From NCBI RefSeq assembly GCF_001404985.1, contig NZ_JRLF01000010.1, positions 1 to 64,000 on the forward strand: 64,000 nucleotides of DNA, given 5' to 3'. The notes beneath the pieces were generated by a model that searched no databases, was not told the origin of the DNA, and saw nothing but the letters and a program-made list of their open reading frames with translations. This document shows positions 17,446-25,717 of the stretch, one piece after another (the stretch's first letter is position 1; every line of letters starts with the position of its first letter). Origin of the DNA: Flavobacterium aquidurense. Lineage in GTDB: Bacteria; Bacteroidota; Bacteroidia; Flavobacteriales; Flavobacteriaceae. The position numbers and the translations under genes are program-made.

Positions 17446-18825
17446 ATGAAAAAGCAAGAATATGCCATAGTAGATATCGAAACCACCGGTGGTAACGCCA
17501 GTGGCAGCCGCATTACCGAAATTGCGATCATCATTCATGACGGAGAAAACGTGATTGATCGTTATGAAACGCTTGTGAATCCGGAAAAAGAAATACCAAT
17601 TTCGATTTTTGCCTTAACCGGAATTAATAATGAAATGGTAGCTAATGCGCCAATCTTCGATGACATTTCGGATAAAGTTCTGGAAATGCTTACTGATCGT
17701 ATTTTCGTAGCACACAATGTCAACTTTGATTATTCATTCGTTCGCCATCAACTCGAACAAACAGGTTTTAAATGGACTGCAAGAAAATTGTGTACCGTTC
17801 GCGCAGCTAGAAAAATCAGACCCGGTTTAGGATCATATAGTTTAGGAAATCTATGCAACTCATTAGATATATCTTTAGAAAACAGACATCGTGCCGGCGG
17901 AGATGCTGATGCTACGGCTATATTATTTTCACGATTGCTCGAATGGGACGATGAAGGTCATATCGAAAAAATGATCAAAAATACAGCACAAGATCAGCGT
18001 TTACCGCCTAACCTTCCGCCAGAAGATTTTAATAATTTACCCGAAAAACCAGGTGTATATTATTTTTATAATGAGGTAAAAAAAGTAATCTATGTCGGGA
18101 AAGCGGTTAATATAAAAAAACGTGTTGCTTCTCATTTTAGCGGACATAAGATTAATCCGCAAAGACAGCATTTCTTACGGGATATTTATTCGATTTCTTT
18201 TGAAGTTTGTGGCAACGAATTAATGGCTCTTTTATTAGAATGTACTGAAATCAAACATCTTTGGCCAACTTATAACAGAGCATTAAAACGATTTGAACCA
18301 AAATTTGGATTATATGAATATGAAGCCCGCAACGGATACAAATATCTGGCAATTGGCAAACTCAATAAATTTCAGTCATGTATTGAGCATTTTAGTAGTT
18401 TACATGAAGCAACAAACATACTGAGGGGTCTGGCAGAACGATTTGAAATTGATTATAGATTTTGCAAATATTCAAAACCTCAGGAAGGAGAAATATTTCA
18501 AAATAAAGATATAACAGATTTGCCGGAGGTTTCGCTTCACAATGAACAAGTCGACAATGCGATTGATTTTTTAGTAAACAACAGACCTACTTTTGCCATT
18601 ATAGAAAAAGGAAGAACAGCACATGAAAGAAGCTGTATCTGGATAGAAAATGGCCATTTTTATGGTATGGGGTATATTCCGTTAGATGTTGCGATTACTG
18701 ATCCTTTAGAAATAAAGAATTATGCTACGCCTTATAAAAGCAATCAATATATTGTGCAGCTGATTTTTGCGTATGCAGAAAAAAATCCACGTAAAGTATT
18801 CTTTAACAAACAGTTTCTGAAATAA
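17446..18825 (+). CDS. DnaQ-like exonuclease fused to GIY-YIG nuclease (Cho/UvrC-like)
   Basis: 459 residues. A DEDDh 3'-5' exonuclease (about 1-165) has motifs AIVDIETTGG, AHNVNFDYSFVRH and HRAGGDADATA. A GIY-YIG domain follows (about 203-285: KPGVYYFYNEVKKVIYVGKAVNIKKRVASHF), then a C-terminal region of about 170 residues of unknown fold. It lacks the UvrB-binding and RNase H-like half of UvrC, so it resembles Cho, which nicks 5' of lesions. The fusion probably joins damage incision to end trimming. It follows umuC by 55 bp on the same strand. Confidence 0.9.
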   Translation: MKKQEYAIVDIETTGGNASGSRITEIAIIIHDGENVIDRYETLVNPEKEIPISIFALTGINNEMVANAPIFDDISDKVLEMLTDRIFVAHNVNFDYSFVRHQLEQTGFKWTARKLCTVRAARKIRPGLGSYSLGNLCNSLDISLENRHRAGGDADATAILFSRLLEWDDEGHIEKMIKNTAQDQRLPPNLPPEDFNNLPEKPGVYYFYNEVKKVIYVGKAVNIKKRVASHFSGHKINPQRQHFLRDIYSISFEVCGNELMALLLECTEIKHLWPTYNRALKRFEPKFGLYEYEARNGYKYLAIGKLNKFQSCIEHFSSLHEATNILRGLAERFEIDYRFCKYSKPQEGEIFQNKDITDLPEVSLHNEQVDNAIDFLVNNRPTFAIIEKGRTAHERSCIWIENGHFYGMGYIPLDVAITDPLEIKNYATPYKSNQYIVQLIFAYAEKNPRKVFFNKQFLK

Positions 18826-18896
18826 GAACATGAATTTGTGTAAATATAAAGGCGTAAAAAGCTGTAAATTTAATGCTCCAACTAATTAAATCTACT

Positions 18897-19673
18897 ATGA
18901 AAATAGCAACTTATAACGTAAACGGAGTCAACGGACGATTAAATGTTTTATTGAAATGGCTTGAAGAAGCTGCTCCTGATATTGTGTGTCTGCAGGAATT
19001 AAAAGCGCCACAGGATAAATTTCCAATTAAAGAAATTAATGATGCCGGCTACAATGCCATTTGGCACGGACAAAAACAATGGAATGGCGTTGCGATTCTG
19101 GCCCGTAATATGGATATTGAGGAAGTAACCCGTGTTCTTCCGGGAGATGACGACGATGTTCAAAGTCGTTATATCGAAGCTTTGATTAATGGAATTGTAG
19201 TTGCATGCCTTTATTTACCAAATGGAAATCCTGCTCCTGGACCAAAATTAGAATATAAACTAAAATGGTTTGAACGTTTAGCTGATCGGGCACAAACACT
19301 TTTGAGTTTAAAAGTTCCGGTAATATTGGTTGGAGATTATAATGTGATGCCAACAGAACTAGATGTTTATAAACCTGAAAAATGGGTAAATGATGCCCTT
19401 TTTTTACCCGAAGTCAGAACAGCTTTTAGAGATATTGTCTCACAGGGATGGACAGATGCAATTCGAAAATTATATCCTAATGAGAAAATTTACACTTTTT
19501 GGGATTATTTCAGAAAGGCTTATGAGCGGGATGCAGGCCTTAGAATTGACCATTTTTTACTAAGTCCGCAATTAGCAAAAAAACTGCTCTCCGGAGGAGT
19601 TGACCGCCATGTGCGGGGATGGGAAAAAACAAGCGACCATGCTCCGGTATGGATTGAAATTGACACAAAATAA
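18897..19673 (+). CDS. xth: Exonuclease III / AP endonuclease
   Basis: 258 residues from the ATG at 18897 (MKIATYNVNGVNGR). EEP-fold catalytic motifs: N in TYNVNGV, E in CLQELKAPQDKF, GDYNVMP, RIDHFLLS and the terminal SDHAPVWIEI. Exonuclease III cuts abasic sites in base-excision repair and degrades 3' ends. It is followed after 7 bp by alkB, so the two are very likely co-transcribed. Confidence 0.95.
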   Translation: MKIATYNVNGVNGRLNVLLKWLEEAAPDIVCLQELKAPQDKFPIKEINDAGYNAIWHGQKQWNGVAILARNMDIEEVTRVLPGDDDDVQSRYIEALINGIVVACLYLPNGNPAPGPKLEYKLKWFERLADRAQTLLSLKVPVILVGDYNVMPTELDVYKPEKWVNDALFLPEVRTAFRDIVSQGWTDAIRKLYPNEKIYTFWDYFRKAYERDAGLRIDHFLLSPQLAKKLLSGGVDRHVRGWEKTSDHAPVWIEIDTK

Positions 19674-19680
19674 TCGAACA

Positions 19681-20307
19681 ATGACACTATTTAGCGATAC
19701 TGAATTATTTGCCACAGGTTTAGCAGGAAAGAAAGTATTTGACCTGCCTGATGCAGAACTTATTTTGATCGATAATTTCTTCACGAAAGAAGAATCTGAT
19801 CGCTTTTACGAAAGGATACTCCACAAGACCAAATGGAGAGAATATGAAATGGAAATTTATGATAAAACCTATACTGTGCCCCGAATGATTTCCTGGTATG
19901 AAGACAAGGATAATCCAGGAGCAGACCAAAACGGACCTGACTGGACTTATGAATTATTAACTATTAGGAGCCGTGTAGAAAAAGAAACACAGCTTGATTT
20001 TAATAGTCTCCTCTTAAATTTATACCGAGATGGAAATGATGGCGTTGGCTGGCACAGTGACAAAGAACACAATACAGGACCAAACCAGATTATTGCTTCG
20101 GTGACTTTTGGCGAAACCAGAATGTTCAAACTCCGTCATAAATTTCGAAAAGAAATTCCGCAAGTAGAGATTCCTTTACATCATGGATCTTTTTTATTAA
20201 TGGCAGGAACAACCAATAGTTTTTGGCAACATCAGGTTCCTAAAACAGCTAAAAATGTATTGCCAAGAATAAATTTAACCTTTAGAAGAACTAAACGAAG
20301 TGAATGA
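19681..20307 (+). CDS. alkB: AlkB-family 2-oxoglutarate-dependent DNA demethylase
   Basis: 208 residues from the ATG at 19681; an earlier in-frame start at 19600 would overlap xth by 74 bp and adds no conserved residues. Fe(II) ligands: H and D in WHSDKEHN, and the second His in PLHHGSFLLM. The 2-oxoglutarate-binding RxNLTFR appears as LPRINLTFRRT. It removes alkyl groups from damaged bases by oxidation. It resembles the ALKBH2-like bacterial type. It ends the repair cluster. Confidence 0.94.
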   Translation: MTLFSDTELFATGLAGKKVFDLPDAELILIDNFFTKEESDRFYERILHKTKWREYEMEIYDKTYTVPRMISWYEDKDNPGADQNGPDWTYELLTIRSRVEKETQLDFNSLLLNLYRDGNDGVGWHSDKEHNTGPNQIIASVTFGETRMFKLRHKFRKEIPQVEIPLHHGSFLLMAGTTNSFWQHQVPKTAKNVLPRINLTFRRTKRSE

Positions 20308-20425
20308 TTATAAAGCACTCAAAATGAGTTTTTTTTGACGAGGAAACGACGAGGAAAATTCCTCCTCTAAAAGTTAAAATACTCAGTACATGAACCTTTT
20401 ATTAGGCAGACCTTATCTTTTTTAC

Positions 20426-20433
20426 TACTTTTG
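20426..20433 (+). promoter_or_regulatory. -7 box of the DUF1810 gene
   Basis: TACTTTTG followed by CAACC, 29 bp before the ATG at 20463, a standard Bacteroidetes -7 element. A -33 TTG is not clear; TTA lies at about the right distance. Confidence 0.65.
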
Positions 20434-20462
20434 CAACCTTTTTTTATATATAAATTACCACA

Positions 20463-20924
20463 ATGGCTTACTCCAACAATGATTTATTGCGTTTTTTAGA
20501 TGCGCAAAACAAACTTTATCTTACTGCTTTTTCTGAAATCAAAAAAGGAAAAAAAGAGACACACTGGATGTGGTTCATTTTTCCTCAGATTAAAGGATTA
20601 GGTCAGAGTGATACTGCAAATTATTACGCCATTAACGATCTAAAAGAAGCAACGGATTTTCTTGAACATCCTATTTTGGGAAAACATCTTATCGAAATTT
20701 CAGAATTGTTTTTGACTTTTAAAAGAAAATCAGCAGATGGAATTTTAGGCGATTTAGACGCACGTAAATTACGTTCTTCCATGACGTTGTTTTCTTTGGT
20801 AGACAATACAAATCCAATATTTCAGGAAGTATTAGAAGCCTTTTTCTCTGGAGAATCTGATCCATCAACTTTGTCTATTATTAATTCATCTATAAAATCT
20901 TCTCTTGAGACTGAAATGGCATAA
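20463..20924 (+). CDS. DUF1810 domain-containing protein
   Basis: 153 residues, nearly all one DUF1810 domain. The family pattern is visible in AFSEIKKGKKETHWMWFIFPQIKGLG, then YYAINDLKEATDFLEHPILG and DARKLRSSMTLFSLV. Biochemical function is unknown; the fold is all-helical and cytosolic. It has its own promoter and terminator, so it is a single-gene unit. Confidence 0.9.
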   Translation: MAYSNNDLLRFLDAQNKLYLTAFSEIKKGKKETHWMWFIFPQIKGLGQSDTANYYAINDLKEATDFLEHPILGKHLIEISELFLTFKRKSADGILGDLDARKLRSSMTLFSLVDNTNPIFQEVLEAFFSGESDPSTLSIINSSIKSSLETEMA

Positions 20925-20961
20925 TTACCATTAAAAATTCATTAGATTATTACATTTAAAG

Positions 20962-21002
20962 ACACTATATTTTTGCTATTGCAAATTGTAGTGTTTTTTT
21001 TT
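20962..21002 (+). terminator. Terminator of the DUF1810 gene
   Basis: Stem with outer arms ACACTA / TAGTGT and inner TTTTTGC / GCAAATT, loop TATT, followed by a run of about nine Ts on the plus strand. Confidence 0.65.
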
Positions 21003-21018
21003 TAGGCCACAGATTTGG

Positions 21019-21159
21019 CGGATTAAACGGGTTTACACCGATTTTTTATTACTCAAAATGGAATACAAAAAATGCCTTGCTAAAACAAGGCATTTTTTAT
21101 ATCTAAAAAGAACTTGCAACGTTAAAAAAAAGAAAACCTGCGTAAACCCGTTTAATCCG
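21019..21159. repeat. Inverted repeat flanking the convergent terminator
   Basis: Arms cggattaaacgggtttac (21019-21036) and its exact inverse complement (21142-21159), 18 bp, on either side of a hairpin AAAAAATGCCTTG / CAAGGCATTTTTT at about 21068-21097. The hairpin is a likely bidirectional terminator between DUF1810 and the permease; the arms belong to the gccacagatt-type dispersed repeats. Confidence 0.65.
21068..21097. terminator. Bidirectional terminator before the permease 3' end
   Basis: 13-bp stem AAAAAATGCCTTG / CAAGGCATTTTTT with loop CTAAAA. T runs lie on both strands. It ends the permease gene on the minus strand. Confidence 0.7.
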
Positions 21160-21209
21160 TAAAACCCGCGGGCAAATTTACCTCTTTAAACTTTGAACCT
21201 TTGTCCCTT

Positions 21210-22622
21210 TTATTCTCCTTTTGGTTTCGTTAAATAATATACTGGAATTCCCGTTAACATAATCAAAACTCCCCAACCACAAGTCGAAAATTTTGTGATT
21301 AATAACGAAATACAAACTGCTGTTGCAATAATGATGTATAACATTGGTAAAAAAGGATATCCAAATGCTTTATAAGGTCTTTCTGCATCTGGCATTTTTT
21401 TGCGTAAGATAAAAATTCCGTAGATCGTTAAAATATAGAAAATCAAAACAATGATAATTACAAAATCCAGCAAATCACCATATTTTCCTGTCAGACATAA
21501 AGCCGAAGCCCAAATACATTGTGCCCAAAGTGCCCATGCAGGAACACTTGATTTATTTAAAATAGCTGCTTTTTTAAAAAAAAGACCATCGTTTGCCATT
21601 GTATAATAAACTCTTGCACCAGCCATAATAAGTCCGTTATTGCAGGCAAAAGTCGAAATCATAATCATAATGGCAATAATCAAAGTTCCAATATCGCCAA
21701 AAATATATTGCGAGGCTACAACCGCTACTCTATCAGATTTTGCAGTTGCAATTTCGTCTAACGGAACAACCGCTAAATACATTAAATTAGTAAGAACATA
21801 AATTATAGTCACAATAAAAGTTCCCAAGAACAAACTGAAACCAACGTTTCTTTTTGGATTTTTAATTTCTCCTGCAATAAAAGTCACACCATTCCAGGCA
21901 TCACTGGAAAATAACGATCCAACCATTGCGGCCGAAATTCCCGTAATCAAAGCTGTTCCGCTAATAGGCAGCCATGATCCTGTATCTTTATTAAACGAAC
22001 GTGTTGTCCAGGCATCTGTCCAGTTAGCATCCCAAACCGAAGCTTTTGCTGCCAGAGTTAGTCCAAAGACGATTAATCCCAGTAACGACAAAATTTTGAT
22101 AATAGTTAAAACAGTTTGCAGAATTTTTCCGTTTTTAACCCCGCGGCTATTGATAAAAGTTAGTAAAACAATCGTTAATATTGAAACAATCTGAGCCGCG
22201 TTGAGTTTAAAAGATCCTAACTCATACACTATATTTTCATCGCTCAATGGTTCATAAAGATAAGCTGCAAACTTCGAAAAAGCGACACCAACAGCGGCGA
22301 TCGTTCCAGTTTGAATTACAGCAAAAAAACTCCAACCATATAAAAAAGCAATTAACTTGTTATAAGCTTCTTTCAGGTAAACATATTGCCCTCCGGCTTT
22401 TGGAAACATCGCACTCAGTTCGCCATAACTTACAGCGGCAATAATGGTAATTAATCCGGAGATCAGCCAAATTAAAGTTAGCCATCCTGCAGAACCTACT
22501 TGTCTGGCGATATCAGCACTCACGATAAATATCCCTGATCCAATCATAGAACCAACCACAAGCATGGTTCCGTCTAATAATCCGAGTTCTCTTTTAAAAT
22601 TTTCCTGGTCTTTTTCTTGCAT
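21210..22622 (-). CDS. APC-superfamily amino acid permease
   Basis: 470 residues with about 12 transmembrane helices. The APC signature starts at GLLDGTMLVVGSMIGSGIFIVSADIARQVG (about residue 13 on), containing the GSGIF substrate-binding loop in helix 1, and continues AVSYGELSAMFPKAGGQYVYLKEAY. It is close to the SteT/LAT-type exchangers for neutral amino acids. It takes up or exchanges amino acids across the inner membrane; the exact substrate is unknown. It is a single gene. Confidence 0.93.
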   Translation of the reverse strand: MQEKDQENFKRELGLLDGTMLVVGSMIGSGIFIVSADIARQVGSAGWLTLIWLISGLITIIAAVSYGELSAMFPKAGGQYVYLKEAYNKLIAFLYGWSFFAVIQTGTIAAVGVAFSKFAAYLYEPLSDENIVYELGSFKLNAAQIVSILTIVLLTFINSRGVKNGKILQTVLTIIKILSLLGLIVFGLTLAAKASVWDANWTDAWTTRSFNKDTGSWLPISGTALITGISAAMVGSLFSSDAWNGVTFIAGEIKNPKRNVGFSLFLGTFIVTIIYVLTNLMYLAVVPLDEIATAKSDRVAVVASQYIFGDIGTLIIAIMIMISTFACNNGLIMAGARVYYTMANDGLFFKKAAILNKSSVPAWALWAQCIWASALCLTGKYGDLLDFVIIIVLIFYILTIYGIFILRKKMPDAERPYKAFGYPFLPMLYIIIATAVCISLLITKFSTCGWGVLIMLTGIPVYYLTKPKGE

Positions 22623-23008
22623 GGTTTGTTTTTTTTGGTTGGCTAAAGATATACTTTTTTCTGAAATTTTAGATTTTAGATTGTTGATTTTAGATTCTTA
22701 TTAAAAGCCTTATTATAAATGATCATATTACTAAATCAATGAGTATTTTTTAATCCTAAAATTGTCAAATTCCAAAATCTAAAAATAAATCACACATGTC
22801 ATTCCGGGTCGTTCCTAAGCTTCTGGATCGGCTATATCTTTTGTTCCGCTTCTCCCATAAAAAGAATACCGACTCTATCCCTCACGAATTCTGGTTTAAT
22901 TAGAAAAAAATTAATTCTAAAACTCAAAAAAATATTCTATAGTTTAGCAATAATGAAGTTGAAGAATGCAGACAACAATTTACACAAAAATCAAATTGAA
23001 TTACTTTT
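22623..23008. other. Gene-free region, short A/T-rich repeats
   Basis: No gene is recognised. It contains the words gattttagattgttgattttaga (22672 on) and ccaaaatctaaaa (22772 on), loosely inverted, and a less A+T-rich piece at about 22796-22910. The latter may be a repeat remnant. Confidence 0.4.
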
Positions 23009-23419
23009 ATGTATCAAATGTCCAAAAAAGAAGAAATAATCAATAAGGTTGCTCAAGATAAATTAGACTTTAATCTTGGAATACAGCTTTTGGCAGAAGA
23101 TTTGGAATATGATTTCGAAGAGCTTTTTATGACTTTAAAAAATTACATATTCAACGCTATTCCTGAGAAAATCTATTATAATACAGAAAATTATCAAAAA
23201 TCTATTAATACAATTCCTTTAAAACCAACCTACACTCCAATTGTAATTTTAAAACATTTTCCAACACGAATTGCTTTTTCTAAATTAGCCAAACTTCCTC
23301 AAAATGAAAATATAAAAGTTATAACCTCATTACTTTGGATTTTTAAGGTAATAGATACAGAAAGAAGAAATACTGAATGTAAGAATGGCTGTGGACATTT
23401 TTGGCATTCCTTACAATAA
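23009..23419 (+). CDS. Small cytosolic protein, DUF5958-like
   Basis: 136 residues (132 if translation begins at the second Met, SKKEEIINK). The protein opens with EIINKVAQDKLDFNLGIQLLAEDLEYD and ends with IDTERRNTECKNGCGHFWHSLQ. The final Cys-x3-Cys-x-His-x2-WH pattern and overall length recall the DUF5958 family, from memory and not certain. No membrane segment or signal peptide. Function unknown; no operon partner. Confidence 0.65.
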   Translation: MYQMSKKEEIINKVAQDKLDFNLGIQLLAEDLEYDFEELFMTLKNYIFNAIPEKIYYNTENYQKSINTIPLKPTYTPIVILKHFPTRIAFSKLAKLPQNENIKVITSLLWIFKVIDTERRNTECKNGCGHFWHSLQ

Positions 23420-23903
23420 ATGGAAAACTTATTTTAATAATTTTCTGAAGTTATAATCTTAAGAGTTGAAACTTTTTTTATTATCTAATTAAGATGAACT
23501 TTTCATGCAGAATTGTTAAACAAAAAAAGCAACTTATTCTAAGATTTTTTGACTTCTATAATTTTTCATTTTTAAATTAATCTTTACTTATTTACATTTT
23601 CAAAGTGTTTTTAAGAAATCAGAATATAAAAGCAAATAACACATTATCAGCAATTTAAACCTAAAACTTATTTAAAAATAAATTTAATAAGAAAAAATAA
23701 ACAAGCTGTCGAAGCGTATCTTTTTTTTATTAAATTTGGGATAAGTGTTCATCAGTCTTAAAAAAACAAACATTTTATTAACAATTGTTTACTTTTAAAC
23801 CCTGTTAAATTAGCTAAACCCCTAAGCTTATTTTACAGAAAGACACGTTCAGACAAGCACTCTTACCAGACAGAGAAAATTATTAACCTACAAATCTAAA
23901 GTT
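23420..23903. other. Long A+T-rich leader region before the kinase gene
   Basis: 484 bp without a gene. One TAAATTTG -7-like box lies at 23731-23738, 166 bp before the kinase ATG, suggesting a long 5' leader. Otherwise I see only A/T-rich sequence. Confidence 0.4.
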
Positions 23904-25316
23904 ATGTCTAAGAGTTCGTTTTTTAGAAACATACGTTTCCCAAATGTTTTCATTCTTTTGCTTATTGTATTTATTTCTTGTGCTTTGCTTATTTGTATCA
24001 ACTTCTTTACTATAAAAATATTATCTGCGAACAGAGCATATGTCAATGGAGAATCACATTATTCGAAAGGACAAAAAGACGCCTCCAGACATCTTATTAC
24101 GTATCTCTATACAAAAGACCCAAACCAATGGAAATTATATCTTGAAGAATTAAAGGTTCCTCAAGGAGATGGTATTGCCCGAAAAACACTTCTAAAAGCA
24201 GGCGATAATAAAATAGCACGAGAAGGATTTTTAATTGGGAGAAACCATAGAGATGATTTAGATGATCTTGTTTGGTTATTTGTGAATTTTCAGCAAGTTT
24301 CTTTTTTGTCAAAAGCTATTAATGAATGGGGACAGGGAGACGAGCTCATTTTTAAGTTATTTATTGTTGGCCAACAAATTAATGCCGAGATAAATCATAA
24401 TCTTTTAACTCCGGCAAGTCAGCAAATTTATTTAAAGCAAATTAGTTCGATCAGCGATAAACTTACTATCAACGAACGTAATTTCTCAAATACACTGGGC
24501 GAAGGAACCCGCAAAATCAAAAACCTCTTAATCATTACCAATATTGTATTCATTTTAATAATTGTATTAAGTGTGTGTTCTTATTATTCGATAATGGTAA
24601 AACGATTACTTGTTTCTAAAAAAGAAATTGAGATTAAAAATGAGAATCTGGTTATTGTTAATCGCGAGTTAGATCGATTTGTATATAGTGCATCACATGA
24701 TTTGAGATCACCAATAACGTCATTAAAAGGTTTAATAGAAATCACTCAATTAGAAGATGATATCGACCAGATTAAAAATTATTTAGGACTGATGCACAAA
24801 AGTCTGACAAAACAGGATCAATTTATAATTGATATTATTGATTACTCAAAAAACAAACGAAAACAAGTTGTAACGGAACCTGTAAGCCTGCAAGAATTAT
24901 TTGACGAAGCGATCTCACAATTAATGCATATTGAAAATGCCAGCAGAATAACTTTTACAAAAGAATTGCTGGTAGATGAAATCCAAAGCGATGGATTACG
25001 ACTACAAATCATAATTTCTAATTTACTCTCAAATGCCATAAAATATGCGGATATCAATAAACAGGAAATGTTTATTAGTGTCAAAACATACTTCATTGAT
25101 GGCTGCAATAAAATTGAAGTAACAGATAACGGAATTGGAATCAAAGAGGAATTCAAGGATAATATTTTTGAAATGTACTTTGGGACAAATAAAAACAAAG
25201 GTTCCGGATTAGGACTATACATCGTAAAAGAAGCTGTAGAAAATATAAAGGGTAATATTTCTGTATTCTCTGAAAGTACTATTGGAAGCAGTTTCATCGT
25301 AACAATACCAAACTAA
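23904..25316 (+). CDS. Sensor histidine kinase (two transmembrane helices)
   Basis: 470 residues. Helix 1 about 14-37, an extracytoplasmic helical sensor (about 38-207), helix 2 about 208-228, a short linker, then HisKA with phospho-acceptor His265 in SASHDLRSPITSLKGL. The HATPase domain has N box SNLLSNAIKYA, G1 TDNGIG and G2 GSGLGLYIVKEA. There is no HAMP or PAS domain. It probably passes phosphate to the response regulator that starts 1 bp after its stop codon. The signal is unknown. Confidence 0.93.
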   Translation: MSKSSFFRNIRFPNVFILLLIVFISCALLICINFFTIKILSANRAYVNGESHYSKGQKDASRHLITYLYTKDPNQWKLYLEELKVPQGDGIARKTLLKAGDNKIAREGFLIGRNHRDDLDDLVWLFVNFQQVSFLSKAINEWGQGDELIFKLFIVGQQINAEINHNLLTPASQQIYLKQISSISDKLTINERNFSNTLGEGTRKIKNLLIITNIVFILIIVLSVCSYYSIMVKRLLVSKKEIEIKNENLVIVNRELDRFVYSASHDLRSPITSLKGLIEITQLEDDIDQIKNYLGLMHKSLTKQDQFIIDIIDYSKNKRKQVVTEPVSLQELFDEAISQLMHIENASRITFTKELLVDEIQSDGLRLQIIISNLLSNAIKYADINKQEMFISVKTYFIDGCNKIEVTDNGIGIKEEFKDNIFEMYFGTNKNKGSGLGLYIVKEAVENIKGNISVFSESTIGSSFIVTIPN

Positions 25317-25317
25317 T

Positions 25318-25713
25318 ATGCAACTTAAACCTGTATTCCTTGTAATTGAAGACAATTTAATTGATCAGCTTGTAATTACTCAATTATTAAAAAAAGTACT
25401 TGAGATCGATCAAATAATAATCGTTAATAATGGTAAAGAAGGTATTGACTGGCTTAAGACTCAAAAAATGACTCCATCATTAATTATTTTATTAGACATA
25501 CAAATGCCACTAATGAATGGTTTTGAATTTCTGGATGAGTTTCACAAATTAAGTAAAGAAACGAAGAAAGAAACTCAGATTTATGTGCTGTCATCAACTT
25601 TAGATCATGATGAACTGGAACATATTGATAAAAATGATTATGTGACTGGATTTTTAAACAAACCTTTTCCGATTGAAGAGTTTAAAAGAAAATTTAAATC
25701 ACTTAACAGTTAA
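25318..25713 (+). CDS. Single-domain response regulator
   Basis: 131 residues, just a receiver domain. Asp60 in LLDIQMPLMNGFEF is the phosphorylation site; acidic pair ED near residue 11, and Lys in FLNKPFP completes the site. There is no output domain, so it may act through a phosphorelay or by protein contact (Spo0F/CheY style). The spacing of 1 bp from the kinase stop implies coupled translation. It converges on the LysM gene with only 4 bp between them and no visible terminator. Confidence 0.93.
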   Translation: MQLKPVFLVIEDNLIDQLVITQLLKKVLEIDQIIIVNNGKEGIDWLKTQKMTPSLIILLDIQMPLMNGFEFLDEFHKLSKETKKETQIYVLSSTLDHDELEHIDKNDYVTGFLNKPFPIEEFKRKFKSLNS

Positions 25714-25717
25714 ATTA

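Noticed and set aside
19600..19680. Upstream start for alkB
   Set aside because: It would overlap xth by 74 bp with no conserved residues; the ATG at 19681 gives the normal N-terminus.
22247..22704. Plus-strand frames antisense to the permease
   Set aside because: They are shadows of the permease reading frame in other frames.
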